From Pseudomonas yangonensis (GTDB taxonomy: Bacteria; Pseudomonadota; Gammaproteobacteria; Pseudomonadales; Pseudomonadaceae): DNA of 64,000 nucleotides. The notes under the pieces are model-generated. The model saw nothing but the letters and a program-made list of their open reading frames with translations, was not told where the DNA came from and did not search any database. Below, piece by piece: positions 54,725-63,624 of the stretch. The stretch spans positions 1 through 64,000 of the forward strand of contig NZ_BLJU01000023.1 of assembly GCF_009932725.1 (NCBI RefSeq), in the 5' to 3' direction. Every line of letters starts with the position of its first letter. Position 1 is the stretch's first letter. The position numbers and the translations under genes are program-made.

Positions 54725-56833
54725 GTGAACCCGGTAATCAAGCAATTCAAGTTCGGTCAGTCGACCGTAACCCTCGAGACTGGCCGCATCGCGCGCCAGG
54801 CCAGCGGCGCCGTACTGGTGACCGTCGACAACGACGTCACCGTGCTGGTCACCGTGGTCGGTGCCAAGAGCGCCGACCCGAGCAAGGGCTTCTTCCCGCT
54901 GTCCGTGCACTATCAGGAAAAGACCTACGCAGCCGGCAAGATTCCCGGCGGCTTCTTCAAGCGTGAAGGCCGTCCGAGCGAGAAGGAAACCCTGACCTCG
55001 CGCCTGATCGACCGTCCGATCCGTCCGCTGTTCCCCGAAGGCTTCATGAATGAAGTGCAGGTCGTCTGCACTGTAGTTTCCACCAGCAAGAAGACCGATC
55101 CGGACGTCGCTGCCATGATCGGTACCTCGGCTGCCCTGGCCGTCTCCGGTATCCCGTTCAACGGCCCGATCGGTGCCGCCCGCGTGGCCTTCCACCCGGA
55201 CACCGGTTACCTGCTGAACCCGAACTACGAGCAGCTCAAGGCCTCCAGCCTGGACATGGTCGTGGCCGGTACCGAAACCGCCGTGCTGATGGTGGAATCC
55301 GAAGCTGACGAGCTGACCGAAGACCAGATGCTCGGTGCCGTGCTGTTCGCCCACCAGGAATTCCAGGCTGTGATCCAGGCCGTCAAGGAATTCGCTGCCG
55401 AAGCTGGCAAGCCGACCTGGAACTGGCAGGCTCCGGCCGCCAACACCCCGCTGCTGGACGCCATCCGCAACCAGTTCGGCGAGGCCATCAGTCAGGCCTA
55501 CACCATTACCATCAAGCAGGACCGCTACAACCGTCTGGACGAGCTGCGTGAGCAGGTCATCGCTGCCCTGGCCGGCGAAGGCGAAGGCAAGTTCGCTGCC
55601 GACGAGGTCAAGGCCGCTTTCGGCGAGATCGAGTACCGCACCGTTCGCCAGAACATCGTTGACGGCAAGCCGCGTATCGACGGTCGTGACACCCGCACCG
55701 TACGTCCGCTGAAGATCGAAGTCGGCGTGCTGGACAAGACCCATGGCTCGGCCCTATTCACCCGTGGTGAAACCCAGGCGCTGGTCGTCGCTACCCTCGG
55801 CACCGCGCGCGATGCGCAGCTGCTGGATACCCTGGAAGGCGAGAAGAAAGACCCCTTCATGCTGCACTACAACTTCCCGCCGTTCTCGGTCGGTGAGTGT
55901 GGCCGCATGGGCGGTGCTGGTCGTCGTGAAATCGGTCACGGCCGCCTGGCCCGTCGTGGTGTTGCCGCCATGCTGCCGAAGGAAGACGAGTTCCCGTACA
56001 CCATCCGCGTGGTATCGGAAATCACCGAATCCAACGGTTCTTCCTCCATGGCTTCGGTCTGCGGCGCTTCCCTGGCGCTGATGGACGCCGGTGTGCCGAT
56101 GAAGGCGCCGGTTGCCGGTATCGCCATGGGTCTGGTGCTGGAAGGTGAGAAATTCGCCGTTCTGACTGACATCCTCGGTGACGAAGACCACCTGGGCGAC
56201 ATGGACTTCAAGGTAGCCGGTACCGCCAAGGGTGTCACCGCGCTGCAGATGGACATCAAGATCCAGGGCATCACCGAAGAGATCATGGAGCAGGCGCTGG
56301 AGCAGGCGCTGGAAGCCCGTCTGAACATCCTCGGCCAGATGAACCAGGTCATCGCTCAGTCGCGTACCGAGCTGTCGGCCAACGCGCCGACCATGCTGGC
56401 GATGAAGATCGATCAGGACAAGATCCGCGACGTCATCGGCAAGGGCGGCGCCACCATCCGTGCTATCTGCGAAGAGACCAAGGCCTCGATCGATATCGAA
56501 GACGACGGCTCGATCAAGATCTTCGGCGAAACCAAGGACGCGGCCGAGGCTGCCAAGCAGCGCGTGCTGGCCATCACCGCCGAAGCCGAGATCGGCAAGA
56601 TCTACGTCGGCAAGGTCGAGCGCATCGTCGACTTCGGCGCCTTCGTCAACATCCTGCCGGGCAAGGACGGTCTGGTGCACATCTCCATGCTGAGCGATCA
56701 GCGCGTGGAGAAGGTCACCGACGTGCTGAAGGAAGGTCAGGAAGTGAAGGTCCTGGTACTGGACGTGGACAACCGCGGCCGTATCAAGCTGTCGATCAAG
56801 GACGTAGCTGCTGCCGAGGCCTCTGGCGTCTAA
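54725..56833 (+). CDS. pnp: Polyribonucleotide nucleotidyltransferase (PNPase)
   Basis: 702 residues from GTG at 54725 (VNPVIKQFKFGQ), preceded by AGAAGGAA; an open frame to 54641 runs into the hairpin and is rejected. Two RNase PH domains, a central helical region, then KH (VIGKGGATIRAICEET) and S1 (GKVERIVDFGAFVNILPGKDGLVH). It degrades RNA 3' to 5' by phosphorolysis and is part of the degradosome. A terminator follows. Confidence 0.98.
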   Translation: MNPVIKQFKFGQSTVTLETGRIARQASGAVLVTVDNDVTVLVTVVGAKSADPSKGFFPLSVHYQEKTYAAGKIPGGFFKREGRPSEKETLTSRLIDRPIRPLFPEGFMNEVQVVCTVVSTSKKTDPDVAAMIGTSAALAVSGIPFNGPIGAARVAFHPDTGYLLNPNYEQLKASSLDMVVAGTETAVLMVESEADELTEDQMLGAVLFAHQEFQAVIQAVKEFAAEAGKPTWNWQAPAANTPLLDAIRNQFGEAISQAYTITIKQDRYNRLDELREQVIAALAGEGEGKFAADEVKAAFGEIEYRTVRQNIVDGKPRIDGRDTRTVRPLKIEVGVLDKTHGSALFTRGETQALVVATLGTARDAQLLDTLEGEKKDPFMLHYNFPPFSVGECGRMGGAGRREIGHGRLARRGVAAMLPKEDEFPYTIRVVSEITESNGSSSMASVCGASLALMDAGVPMKAPVAGIAMGLVLEGEKFAVLTDILGDEDHLGDMDFKVAGTAKGVTALQMDIKIQGITEEIMEQALEQALEARLNILGQMNQVIAQSRTELSANAPTMLAMKIDQDKIRDVIGKGGATIRAICEETKASIDIEDDGSIKIFGETKDAAEAAKQRVLAITAEAEIGKIYVGKVERIVDFGAFVNILPGKDGLVHISMLSDQRVEKVTDVLKEGQEVKVLVLDVDNRGRIKLSIKDVAAAEASGV

Positions 56834-56857
56834 GCACGGTTCGCCGGTTCGAACCAG

Positions 56858-56883
56858 AAGGGCTCCTGCGGGAGCCCTTTTTT
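56858..56883 (+). terminator. Rho-independent terminator after pnp
   Basis: AAGGGCTCC, loop TGC, GGGAGCCCTTTTTT, 25 bp past the stop. It ends the long rimP-pnp cluster. The rest of the 364-bp gap to 57198 holds an AT-rich stretch and a sigma-54 promoter. Confidence 0.92.
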
Positions 56884-57114
56884 GTGTCTGCTCGTCGGGC
56901 TTTAGCGGCTGATCCTTCTCGCTGCGCCTGTGCAGAAGTCGCTCACGAGCCCTCATCTGCGACCTGAGTTTTTCATGGGGCATGGACGCCACACCCGCAG
57001 AACCATGCAAATTGCCCGGGAAAATTCTTCCGACTCGGCGAAATGCAATCAAAAGCTTTTCTGCGCTAATGGCTAAGCTATTGTTTTTTAAGGATTTATT
57101 GGATTAATAAAAAC

Positions 57115-57130
57115 TGGCACAGCGCTTGCG
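57115..57130 (+). promoter_or_regulatory. Sigma-54 (RpoN) promoter upstream of BON gene
   Basis: TGGCAC-AGCGC-TTGCG matches the -24/-12 consensus TGGCAC-N5-TTGCW in every invariant position (GG and GC). It is 68 bp before the BON-domain ATG and follows an AT-rich stretch (about 57065-57112) suited to DNA bending or activator binding. Confidence 0.8.
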
Positions 57131-57197
57131 ATAGTACTGGTGAACCTGCAGCCAGGAGTTGGTTTGCAGATTGTCTGGAATGTACAGGAGTCGAATC

Positions 57198-57551
57198 ATG
57201 AAACAGCCAATCAACCGTATTGCCGCTACCACCCTGACCGCTGCCGTGCTGAGCATGTCTCTGGCCTCGGCTGCCTTCGCCGCAGAGCCGACCATGCTGG
57301 CGGCCAATGACACCGTGGATAAAGCCGAGCAGGCGGTATCCGACACCTGGATCACCAGCAAAGTGAAGTCCACTTTCATCGCTGACTCGGACCTCAGCGC
57401 GCTGGACATCAAGGTCGAGACCAACCAAGGCGTGGTTTCCCTGTCCGGTGTGGTATCGACCGATGCCGAGCGTGACCTGGCTATCGCCAAGACCAAGGAA
57501 ATCGAGGGTGTGCGTGACGTGTCCGCCGATGCCCTGAAAACCGCTGACTGA
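57198..57551 (+). CDS. Periplasmic BON-domain protein
   Basis: 117 residues. A Sec signal peptide ends ASAAFA-AE (about residue 30). One BON domain follows (WITSKVKSTFIADSDLSALDIKVE, then GVVSLSGVVSTDAERDLAI), like OsmY but with a single copy. BON proteins bind membranes or peptidoglycan and are often stress-induced. The ATG at 57198 (AGGAG upstream) starts the signal peptide. It is followed 57 bp later by a CsbD-like gene; both precede one terminator and likely form one stress operon. Confidence 0.9.
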   Translation: MKQPINRIAATTLTAAVLSMSLASAAFAAEPTMLAANDTVDKAEQAVSDTWITSKVKSTFIADSDLSALDIKVETNQGVVSLSGVVSTDAERDLAIAKTKEIEGVRDVSADALKTAD

Positions 57552-57608
57552 TAGCCGAGCCGGCCGGGTTGTAGCCCGGCCTGACCTTCTGTCACTGGGA
57601 GAATGACC

Positions 57609-57806
57609 ATGAATAGCGACATCATCAAAGGCAAATGGAAGCAGCTCAACGGTCGTATCAAGGAGCGTTGGGGCAACCTGACCGATGACGACCTGGACGT
57701 CGCCGAGGGCCACAGCGATTACCTGGCTGGCAAGCTGCAAGAACGCTATGGCTGGACCAAGGAAAAGGCCCAGCAAGAGCTGCGCGATTTCAGCGACTCG
57801 CTCTAA
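57609..57806 (+). CDS. CsbD family stress protein
   Basis: 65 residues: MNSDIIKGKWKQLNGRIKER, WGNLTDDDLDVAEGHSDYLAGKLQERYG. This is the CsbD-like family of small hydrophilic general-stress proteins, function unclear. ATG 57609 has GGGAG 8 bp upstream; ATG 57603 is too close to it. It follows the BON gene and precedes an unusual repeat. Confidence 0.92.
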   Translation: MNSDIIKGKWKQLNGRIKERWGNLTDDDLDVAEGHSDYLAGKLQERYGWTKEKAQQELRDFSDSL

Positions 57807-57807
57807 G

Positions 57808-57925
57808 CACGGATAGCCCGGTACGGATGCCGAACGAGTACGGATAGCTTCAGATAGGGATGTCGCATCGGCATGGATGCTGCCGACATGGATGCCTCAG
57901 CACGGATAGCGACAAGCACGGATGC
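57808..57925 (+). repeat. Eight degenerate copies of a CACGGATRGC motif, about 16-bp period
   Basis: GGAT cores occur at 57811, 57825, 57842, 57858, 57875, 57890, 57904 and 57920, spaced 14-17 bp, mostly as (C/T)A(C/T)GGAT(A/G)GC or GGATGC. They fill the stretch between the csbD-like stop and the terminator, so they would be in the 3' UTR. Origin and role are unknown. Confidence 0.75.
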
Positions 57926-57928
57926 TCG

Positions 57929-57966
57929 AAGGCCCCGCCGGTTCTACCGGCGGGGCCTTGATTTTT
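57929..57966 (+). terminator. Rho-independent terminator after BON-CsbD operon
   Basis: AAGGCCCCGCCGGT, loop TCT, ACCGGCGGGGCCTT then GATTTTT: a very stable 14-bp stem. Confidence 0.9.
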
Positions 57967-58005
57967 ATGCGCAGCGAACGAGTCAGGCCGCGCTGCGGTG
58001 ATGCG

Positions 58006-58308
58006 TCAATCGCCGCGTTTGCTGCGTATCTCGGTCAGGCGACCGCCTTCGAAGCGTAAAAAGTGGTACATGCCGCTTTTCGGACCGTAAACCCATTCTT
58101 CGACACTTACCTCGTTACGAAAGCCGTAATGGTCGACCACTTCCTTGTAGCCGAGAAAGCCTCGGCTGGCAGGCTCGCCGCACTTGCTCAACACCTCGGC
58201 GCTGGGGGCTGTCTTGCTGACCAGCGCGCTACCGCAGCGATAGGTCGAGGATGCCTCGGCCAGCAAAGGCAGGCAGAGCAGCAGCAACAGATAGCCAGGT
58301 TTGCGCAT
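58006..58308 (-). CDS. DUF2845 secreted small protein (copy 2)
   Basis: 100 residues with a signal peptide (LLLLLCLPLLAEA-SS) and the DUF2845 core TYRCGSALVSKTAPSAEVLSKCGEP, then EEWVYGPKSGMYHFLRFEGGRL. Two conserved cysteines may form a disulfide in the periplasm. Function is unknown. It is a paralogue of the gene 13 bp upstream and likely ends that operon. GGAGG precedes the ATG. Confidence 0.85.
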   Translation of the reverse strand: MRKPGYLLLLLCLPLLAEASSTYRCGSALVSKTAPSAEVLSKCGEPASRGFLGYKEVVDHYGFRNEVSVEEWVYGPKSGMYHFLRFEGGRLTEIRSKRGD

Positions 58309-58321
58309 GTCAGCCTCCGGC

Positions 58322-58627
58322 TCAGCGTTCGCGACGACGTTCGATGGCGACCAGGCGATTGCCTTCGAAGCGCAGGATGCTCAGCATGCCGTTGCTCGGT
58401 CCGTAGACCCACTCCTCGATCATGTATTCGCGGCGGTCGTAGGAGCCCAGGGTGTAACCGATCGGATCGCGGTGCACTGGCGCGCCACATTTGCGTTCGA
58501 CCTCGAACGGGCGGTCACCCAGGCTGACCAGTGCGCTGCCGCAACGCAGCGTATCGGCCTGTGCGGTTGCGCCGAGCAGGCCGCCAGTCAGGATAACCGT
58601 GATGAGGGATAAGCGACGCATGATCAT
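58322..58627 (-). CDS. DUF2845 secreted small protein (copy 1)
   Basis: 101 residues, signal peptide to about ATAQA-D, then TLRCGSALVSLGDRPFEVERKCGAP and EEWVYGPSNGMLSILRFEGNRL. It shares the cysteine pair and the EEWVYGP motif with the next gene. Its ATG overlaps the DUF748 stop (ATGA), so translation is coupled; a second ATG at 58621 is possible. The role is unknown. Confidence 0.85.
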   Translation of the reverse strand: MIMRRLSLITVILTGGLLGATAQADTLRCGSALVSLGDRPFEVERKCGAPVHRDPIGYTLGSYDRREYMIEEWVYGPSNGMLSILRFEGNRLVAIERRRER

Positions 58628-61506
58628 TGGCTGTCCAGGTGCAGAGTGGTGAGCACGCGGCCATCGGCTTCGGGCTCGCCCAGGTTGGCATCGATCAGGT
58701 AGACGCGCTCATCGTACAGCCCGCCCTGGTCCACCAGATAATCCTTGATCGTTGCAGCGCGTTGCCGGGCCAGTTGCCGCAGCAGCAGCTTGCTCTGAGC
58801 CCAGGAGTCCAGCACGGCCTGGCGCATGTTCTGCTGGCGTTGCTCGCTGTCCAGCTCGGCCCATTCGGCTGGCGGCTGTTGCTTGAGGCGGGTACGGTAG
58901 ATGCCTTCGAGCAGGGCGGCCTGTTCATCCTCGTCTACCGTCAGCTCATCGGGGCTGGCCGGCACCTTGTCGCCGCGCCGTTGCAGCACCTTGTACCAGC
59001 CTTCGCGGAATTCGCGCTGCAGCCGCTGTTCGGCCAGTAGCGGGCCGTCAGCGCTCTGCGCGGCCTGCCCTTCGACCTCCAGGCGCAGATTGGGGCGTTC
59101 CTCGAGCGCCTTGGCCAGGGTGTCCAGTGCCTGGCGTGCGTCACCTTCCAATTCGGCCGAGCCGGCGTTGAACGGTACGGTGCTCAGATCGACATTGCTG
59201 CCGCCAACCAGTCCGGCGATGAACTTGAATGGCGCCTGAGCCGCACGCAACACCAGATTGCGCAGCGTTTGCCAGACGATGGGCATGACGCTGAACTCGG
59301 GGTTGTTCAGATCGCCCTGCACCGGCAGCTCGATGGCGATGCGGCCCTGAGTGTCCTTGAGCAGGGCCACCGCCAGGCGAATCGGCAGGTCGACGGCGTC
59401 CGGGCTGTCGACTCGCTCGCCCAGTTGCAGGTTTTCCACCAGCACCTTGTTTTCGGCATTGAGCTGACCTTTCTCGATGCGATAGTGCAGGTCGAGGTTG
59501 AGACGGCCCTTGCGGATGCGATAGCCGGCGAACTTGCCGGAATAAGGCGTGATGGTGGTCAGTTCGACATTCTTGAAGCGGGTGGCGATATCCAGGCTGT
59601 TGAGTGGATCGAAGGGGGTCAGCTTGCCTTTGATGCTCATCGGCGCGTAGCGGTCCACCTTACCCTGAATGTCGACGCTGGCCGCTTGCGGCTTTTGGTT
59701 GTCGAGCACACCGATACGGCCGTTCATTTGCTGAATGGCCGTGGCGAAGCTGGGCGTCAGGCTGAAGTCGGCGAAGTTGGCCGAGCCATCATTGATGGCG
59801 ACGCCGCCAATACGAATCGCCAGCGGCTTGCCGGCATCCGCCTTGGTCTCGTTCGGCGTTGCCGGCTGCGGCACCACCAGTTCGCTGACGTTGGTGGTCA
59901 GATTCTCGTTGATCACGAAGCGTGCATAAGGCTGATCCAGCTCGATGCGTTCGATGGCCAGGCTTTCACCGTGGCGGTAGTCGAGACCATTGACCCGTAC
60001 CTGCTTCCAGCGCACGAAATCGCGCTCACGTAGGGTATCCAGGGTGTGCAGCTGGTCGACCCTGGCGTCACCTGTGACGCTGAGCGCCAGCGGTTCAGTG
60101 CTCTTTAGCTGCACCTCGAGGTCACTGCCGAGCAGGCCGCTGCGCAGTTCCAGGCGAATGAAGGGGCTCAGGTAGGCTTGCGCCAGGCGCAGGTCGATAT
60201 CCTGAGTGGCAACCTTGAGCCGAGCAGTGGTCGGGCTCAATTGCACCTGGCCGGCGGCTTGCAGCTTGCCCTGTTTGCCCAGGCCACTGTCGAGCCTGAG
60301 ATCGAAAGGCTTGTCGCCGAGGCTGTCGAAGTTCTTCAGGTCGAGGTTCAACGGGCCGACATCCACGGCCACTTCCTGCTGCGGTACGCGATCGGCCAGG
60401 TGAGCCTTGTAGTCGCGCAACTGCACATCCTGCAGCAGAACCTGCCAGGGCTTGCTTTCGCCGGGCTGCTCGGTGGCAGCGGGCGCTTCGCGCTCGACGG
60501 TATCGGGTTTGGCGAAGAGCTTCTGCCAGTCCAGCTGGCCGTCGGCTTCGCGCGCAGCCCAGGCCTCCAGGCCCTGGCTGCGCACCTGGCCGATCACCAC
60601 CTGCTGTTTGGCCAGGTCGAGACTGGTGTCGTCGATATCCAGGCGTTGCAGGCGTACCAGCGGCTTGCCTTGCGGGTCGTCGATGGCGAAGGGGGCCAAC
60701 TGCACCTTGACCTTGCTCAGTTGCAGCTCGGTACCGCTGGACAGATCGAGTCGGTAGTCGCTGCTGAGATCGACCTGGCCTTCCTTGAGCACCAGTGGCA
60801 AGGCGTCGCGCACGTAAGGCCAGAAGGTGCTCAGGCGACCATCGCTGATGCTCAGGCTGCCGCTGGAGGTGATGGGCGTCAGGCTGATCTGGCCGCGCCA
60901 GTCGATCCGTGCGCCATGCGGGCCGCTGGCGGTCATGGTCATCTGCGCATTGTCGCCGGCCAGGGTGCTGAGGTTGTGCAGCTCCAGATCAAGTGAATCG
61001 TAGGCGAACTCCACCGGCTCGCTTGGGCGCAGGTCCTGGAAGCGTAGCGACTTCTCACGCAGGCGAATGCTGTCGATGCGCAGCGGGAAGGGTTCGCTGT
61101 TCTCGGCCTGGGGTTCTGCCTGGCTCTCCGGCAGGCGCAGCAGCCGGGTGAGATTGAGCGTACCGTCCTTGGCGAAGAGAATTTCCGTTCGCGCACCATC
61201 CAGTTCGATATCGCTCAGGTGCAGAGCGCCGCTCCACAGACTGTCGCTCTGCAGGTTGGCGTACAGGCGCTGGAAGCTCAACTGTTCCTGACCACTTTCC
61301 CCGATGCGCAGGCCCCAGAGGCTGAGTTCAAGGGTGAAGGGGTTGAGCTGCACGCGCTGCAGCGAGGCGGGTACCGTGGCGTACTGCGCCAGCTGCTGGT
61401 TGGCGATGCGCAGGGCGATGCCCGGCAGAATCAGAAAGCCGATCAGGCTATAGAGGAAAACGGCGATCAACAGTGCGCTCAGCGCGCGCTTCAGTCCTTT
61501 GGGCAT
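58624..61506 (-). CDS. DUF748 (AsmA-like) envelope protein
   Basis: 960 residues. One N-terminal TM (LSALLIAVFLYSLIGFLILPGIAL) anchors a long beta-rich, repetitive periplasmic part typical of DUF748/AsmA-like proteins, with a later region (about 770-960) that includes NVDLSTVPFNAGSAELEGDARQALDTLAK, reminiscent of OmpA-type sequence. AsmA-like proteins are thought to move phospholipids between membranes. It leads an operon with two DUF2845 genes. The gene order matches P. aeruginosa PA4735-region. Confidence 0.85.
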   Translation of the reverse strand: MPKGLKRALSALLIAVFLYSLIGFLILPGIALRIANQQLAQYATVPASLQRVQLNPFTLELSLWGLRIGESGQEQLSFQRLYANLQSDSLWSGALHLSDIELDGARTEILFAKDGTLNLTRLLRLPESQAEPQAENSEPFPLRIDSIRLREKSLRFQDLRPSEPVEFAYDSLDLELHNLSTLAGDNAQMTMTASGPHGARIDWRGQISLTPITSSGSLSISDGRLSTFWPYVRDALPLVLKEGQVDLSSDYRLDLSSGTELQLSKVKVQLAPFAIDDPQGKPLVRLQRLDIDDTSLDLAKQQVVIGQVRSQGLEAWAAREADGQLDWQKLFAKPDTVEREAPAATEQPGESKPWQVLLQDVQLRDYKAHLADRVPQQEVAVDVGPLNLDLKNFDSLGDKPFDLRLDSGLGKQGKLQAAGQVQLSPTTARLKVATQDIDLRLAQAYLSPFIRLELRSGLLGSDLEVQLKSTEPLALSVTGDARVDQLHTLDTLRERDFVRWKQVRVNGLDYRHGESLAIERIELDQPYARFVINENLTTNVSELVVPQPATPNETKADAGKPLAIRIGGVAINDGSANFADFSLTPSFATAIQQMNGRIGVLDNQKPQAASVDIQGKVDRYAPMSIKGKLTPFDPLNSLDIATRFKNVELTTITPYSGKFAGYRIRKGRLNLDLHYRIEKGQLNAENKVLVENLQLGERVDSPDAVDLPIRLAVALLKDTQGRIAIELPVQGDLNNPEFSVMPIVWQTLRNLVLRAAQAPFKFIAGLVGGSNVDLSTVPFNAGSAELEGDARQALDTLAKALEERPNLRLEVEGQAAQSADGPLLAEQRLQREFREGWYKVLQRRGDKVPASPDELTVDEDEQAALLEGIYRTRLKQQPPAEWAELDSEQRQQNMRQAVLDSWAQSKLLLRQLARQRAATIKDYLVDQGGLYDERVYLIDANLGEPEADGRVLTTLHLDSQ

Positions 61507-61609
61507 GGCTTGGCGTCATCTATCCAGACGAGGAGACGACTTGGAGTATGGCACGGCGGTTCGGTTCCGGGCGTGCAGCGCCCCGCGCATTTTTCGTCCG
61601 TGAGCCTGT

Positions 61610-62626
61610 TTAGAGCCTCAGGATCAGGGTTTTCAGCGGCGGCTTGCCGTCTGTGGAGGGGAAGTCCGATGCCGGCACGATGACCTGGCACTCCCGTACG
61701 TGGCGGCCCAGTTTCTCCGCGCAACGCAGCACCTGTGTGCGCCAATCGCTCATCTCCACCTTCGCCAGGTTGTTGCAGCACACCAGCGTGCCGCCTTCGG
61801 CAGTGGCCAGCAGCGCCGGTTTGAGCAGGCTCTGGTAATCGCGCAGCAGGTCGACGGTGCCGAAGGCGCTCTTGGCCCAGGCCGGTGGGTCGAGGAAAAC
61901 CAGATCGAAGGTGCGCGGTTGCAGACGCGGGTAACTCGGCAGCTTTTGTCCGCGGCGGCTGCTGATCGGCAGGTCGGCCAGTTGGCGAATGGCCGGAAAA
62001 TAGTCGGACTGAATGAACTGCATGCTCGGCAGTTCGGGGTTCAGCGCGCCGTTCTCGCGGCCTACGGCCAGGTTGCCGTGGGCAAAGTCGAGATTGATCA
62101 CCTCGCGCGCGCCGCCGGCTGCGGCGCACAGGCCGACGCCGCAGGTGTAGGCGAACAGGTTGAGCACGGATTTGCCGGCGCTGTTGGCCTTGACCCAGCC
62201 GCGGGCGTTGCGCAGATCGAGAAACAACAGGGGATCCTGACCGGCATGACGGCCGCGCACGCGGTAGTTGAGGCCCCATTCGTGACCGATCATGTCCTCG
62301 AGGGCGGCTTCGCTGGCCTGAAACAGCCCCGGGTCGCGGTCGATACGCGAGTTGCCCCGGGAGCGGTCGTTGTAGACCAGCAGCAGGGCCTGGCCAAGGA
62401 GAGTCTCGACGCTGCTGGCGATGGTCTTAAGGTCGTCGGAGTGCAGCGGCTGATGAAAGCTTTGCACCAGCAGTTGCGGGCCATAGCGGTCGACGGTCAA
62501 GCCCGGCGCACCTTCCTGGCTGCCGTGGAACAGCCGGTAGCAGTCGGTACCTTGAGCATGCAGTTCGGCCAGCAGGTTCGGGCGAGCGTCGAGGGCGGCG
62601 CGCAGCGCCTGGTCAAGAGAAGGCAT
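61610..62626 (-). CDS. Class I SAM-dependent methyltransferase (RlmI/RlmK-like)
   Basis: 338 residues. N-terminal PUA-like part (CYRLFHGSQEGAPGLTVDRYG) and a Rossmann SAM domain (VLNLFAYTCGVGLCAAAGGA) with catalytic-type motif DPPAWAKS, as in RlmI/RlmK rRNA cytosine or guanine methyltransferases. The specific target is not certain. It is 100 bp upstream of DUF748 on the same strand. The ATG has no strong SD. Confidence 0.85.
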   Translation of the reverse strand: MPSLDQALRAALDARPNLLAELHAQGTDCYRLFHGSQEGAPGLTVDRYGPQLLVQSFHQPLHSDDLKTIASSVETLLGQALLLVYNDRSRGNSRIDRDPGLFQASEAALEDMIGHEWGLNYRVRGRHAGQDPLLFLDLRNARGWVKANSAGKSVLNLFAYTCGVGLCAAAGGAREVINLDFAHGNLAVGRENGALNPELPSMQFIQSDYFPAIRQLADLPISSRRGQKLPSYPRLQPRTFDLVFLDPPAWAKSAFGTVDLLRDYQSLLKPALLATAEGGTLVCCNNLAKVEMSDWRTQVLRCAEKLGRHVRECQVIVPASDFPSTDGKPPLKTLILRL

Positions 62627-62687
62627 GCGCGGCGTCTCGGAGGAAGGAAGGCCGGCAGTTTATCAAGATAACGGCCCGCCACGCCTT

Positions 62688-63554
62688 CTAAGGCGCCAGA
62701 CGCCGGCGAGCGCGCTGGGCGGCGCTATTGCGTACGGCCCAGCGCAGCAGGTTGGCGGTACGCTGCACACTGGCGCGAATCAGCGGGCGGCGCCAGGCGG
62801 CCTGATGTTCGCCGAGCAGGTCGCTGGCCCAGTCCGGCAGCAGGTCGACGCCAGCCTGCATCATCAGATTGCCGAAGGGTTTGGCGAGGATACTGGGCAT
62901 CGGAGCGGTATACAGCAGTCGTACCACTTCGCGGGTGCGCTGATCGCATAACAGTTGTGAACGCATGTGTTGCAGATAGCCGCTGATGGCCTGAGCCGAT
63001 TTGGGCACGTCCTGCGCGCCGAGGCGTTCGGCGATCAGCGCCACTTCACGGTAGTAGCGATCCTGCTCGGCCACCGGCAGCTGCGGATCGACGTAGCGCA
63101 GGTAGCCGGCGAGAAACTGGCTGACTTCGGAGACGTGCACCCAGGTCAGCAGCCCGGGATCGCTGGCGGCATAGGGGCGGCCGTCCGGCGCGTGGCCGAC
63201 CACCTGCAGGTGAATGCGGCGCACCTTGTCGATCAGTTGTTCGGCGTCCTGCAGGCCGCCATAGGTGGTGCCGGCGATGAACAGGCTGGTGCGACGCAGG
63301 CGGCCGAGCATGTCCTGGCGGAAGGTGGAGTGATCCCACACGCCGGCCAGCGCCAGTGGGTGAAGCATCTGCAGGAGCAGTGCCGAGATGCCACCGACCA
63401 TCATCGCGGTGAAGTCGGCGTGTACTTCCCAGACCATCGACTCGGGGCCGAACAGGCCGGCATCGCCGCGGGGCTGGTCGAGGTCGAGCACACCCAGCGA
63501 GGCGCCGGTGAGGCTGTGCACCTGTTTTTCGATCTGACGGCGAAGGCTTTCCAT
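62688..63554 (-). CDS. Oxygenase MpaB-family protein (DUF2236)
   Basis: 288 residues. The pattern GPESMVWEVHADFTAMMVGGISAL, LLQMLHPLALAGVWDHS and TWVHVSEVSQFLAGY matches the ER-bound oxygenase MpaB/DUF2236 family, whose members use a heme-type site with conserved histidines. The substrate is unknown. ATG 63554 was taken; a TTG-started extension to 63590 is possible. It lies between the methyltransferase and acs on the same strand. Confidence 0.85.
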   Translation of the reverse strand: MESLRRQIEKQVHSLTGASLGVLDLDQPRGDAGLFGPESMVWEVHADFTAMMVGGISALLLQMLHPLALAGVWDHSTFRQDMLGRLRRTSLFIAGTTYGGLQDAEQLIDKVRRIHLQVVGHAPDGRPYAASDPGLLTWVHVSEVSQFLAGYLRYVDPQLPVAEQDRYYREVALIAERLGAQDVPKSAQAISGYLQHMRSQLLCDQRTREVVRLLYTAPMPSILAKPFGNLMMQAGVDLLPDWASDLLGEHQAAWRRPLIRASVQRTANLLRWAVRNSAAQRARRRLAP

Positions 63555-63624
63555 GGCGCGCAGTTTCGGTGCTTGGCAGGCGCAATACAAGGTGCGCCCG
63601 ACCCTTTCGGGCCGGGCAGGAGGC

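Noticed and set aside
56885..57114. Small gene in the pnp-BON gap
   Set aside because: No frame with SD and plausible composition; the stretch is AT-rich before a sigma-54 promoter.
57808..57925. CRISPR array
   Set aside because: Units are about 10 bp with 5-bp gaps, far too short for repeat-spacer units, they vary, and no cas genes are present.
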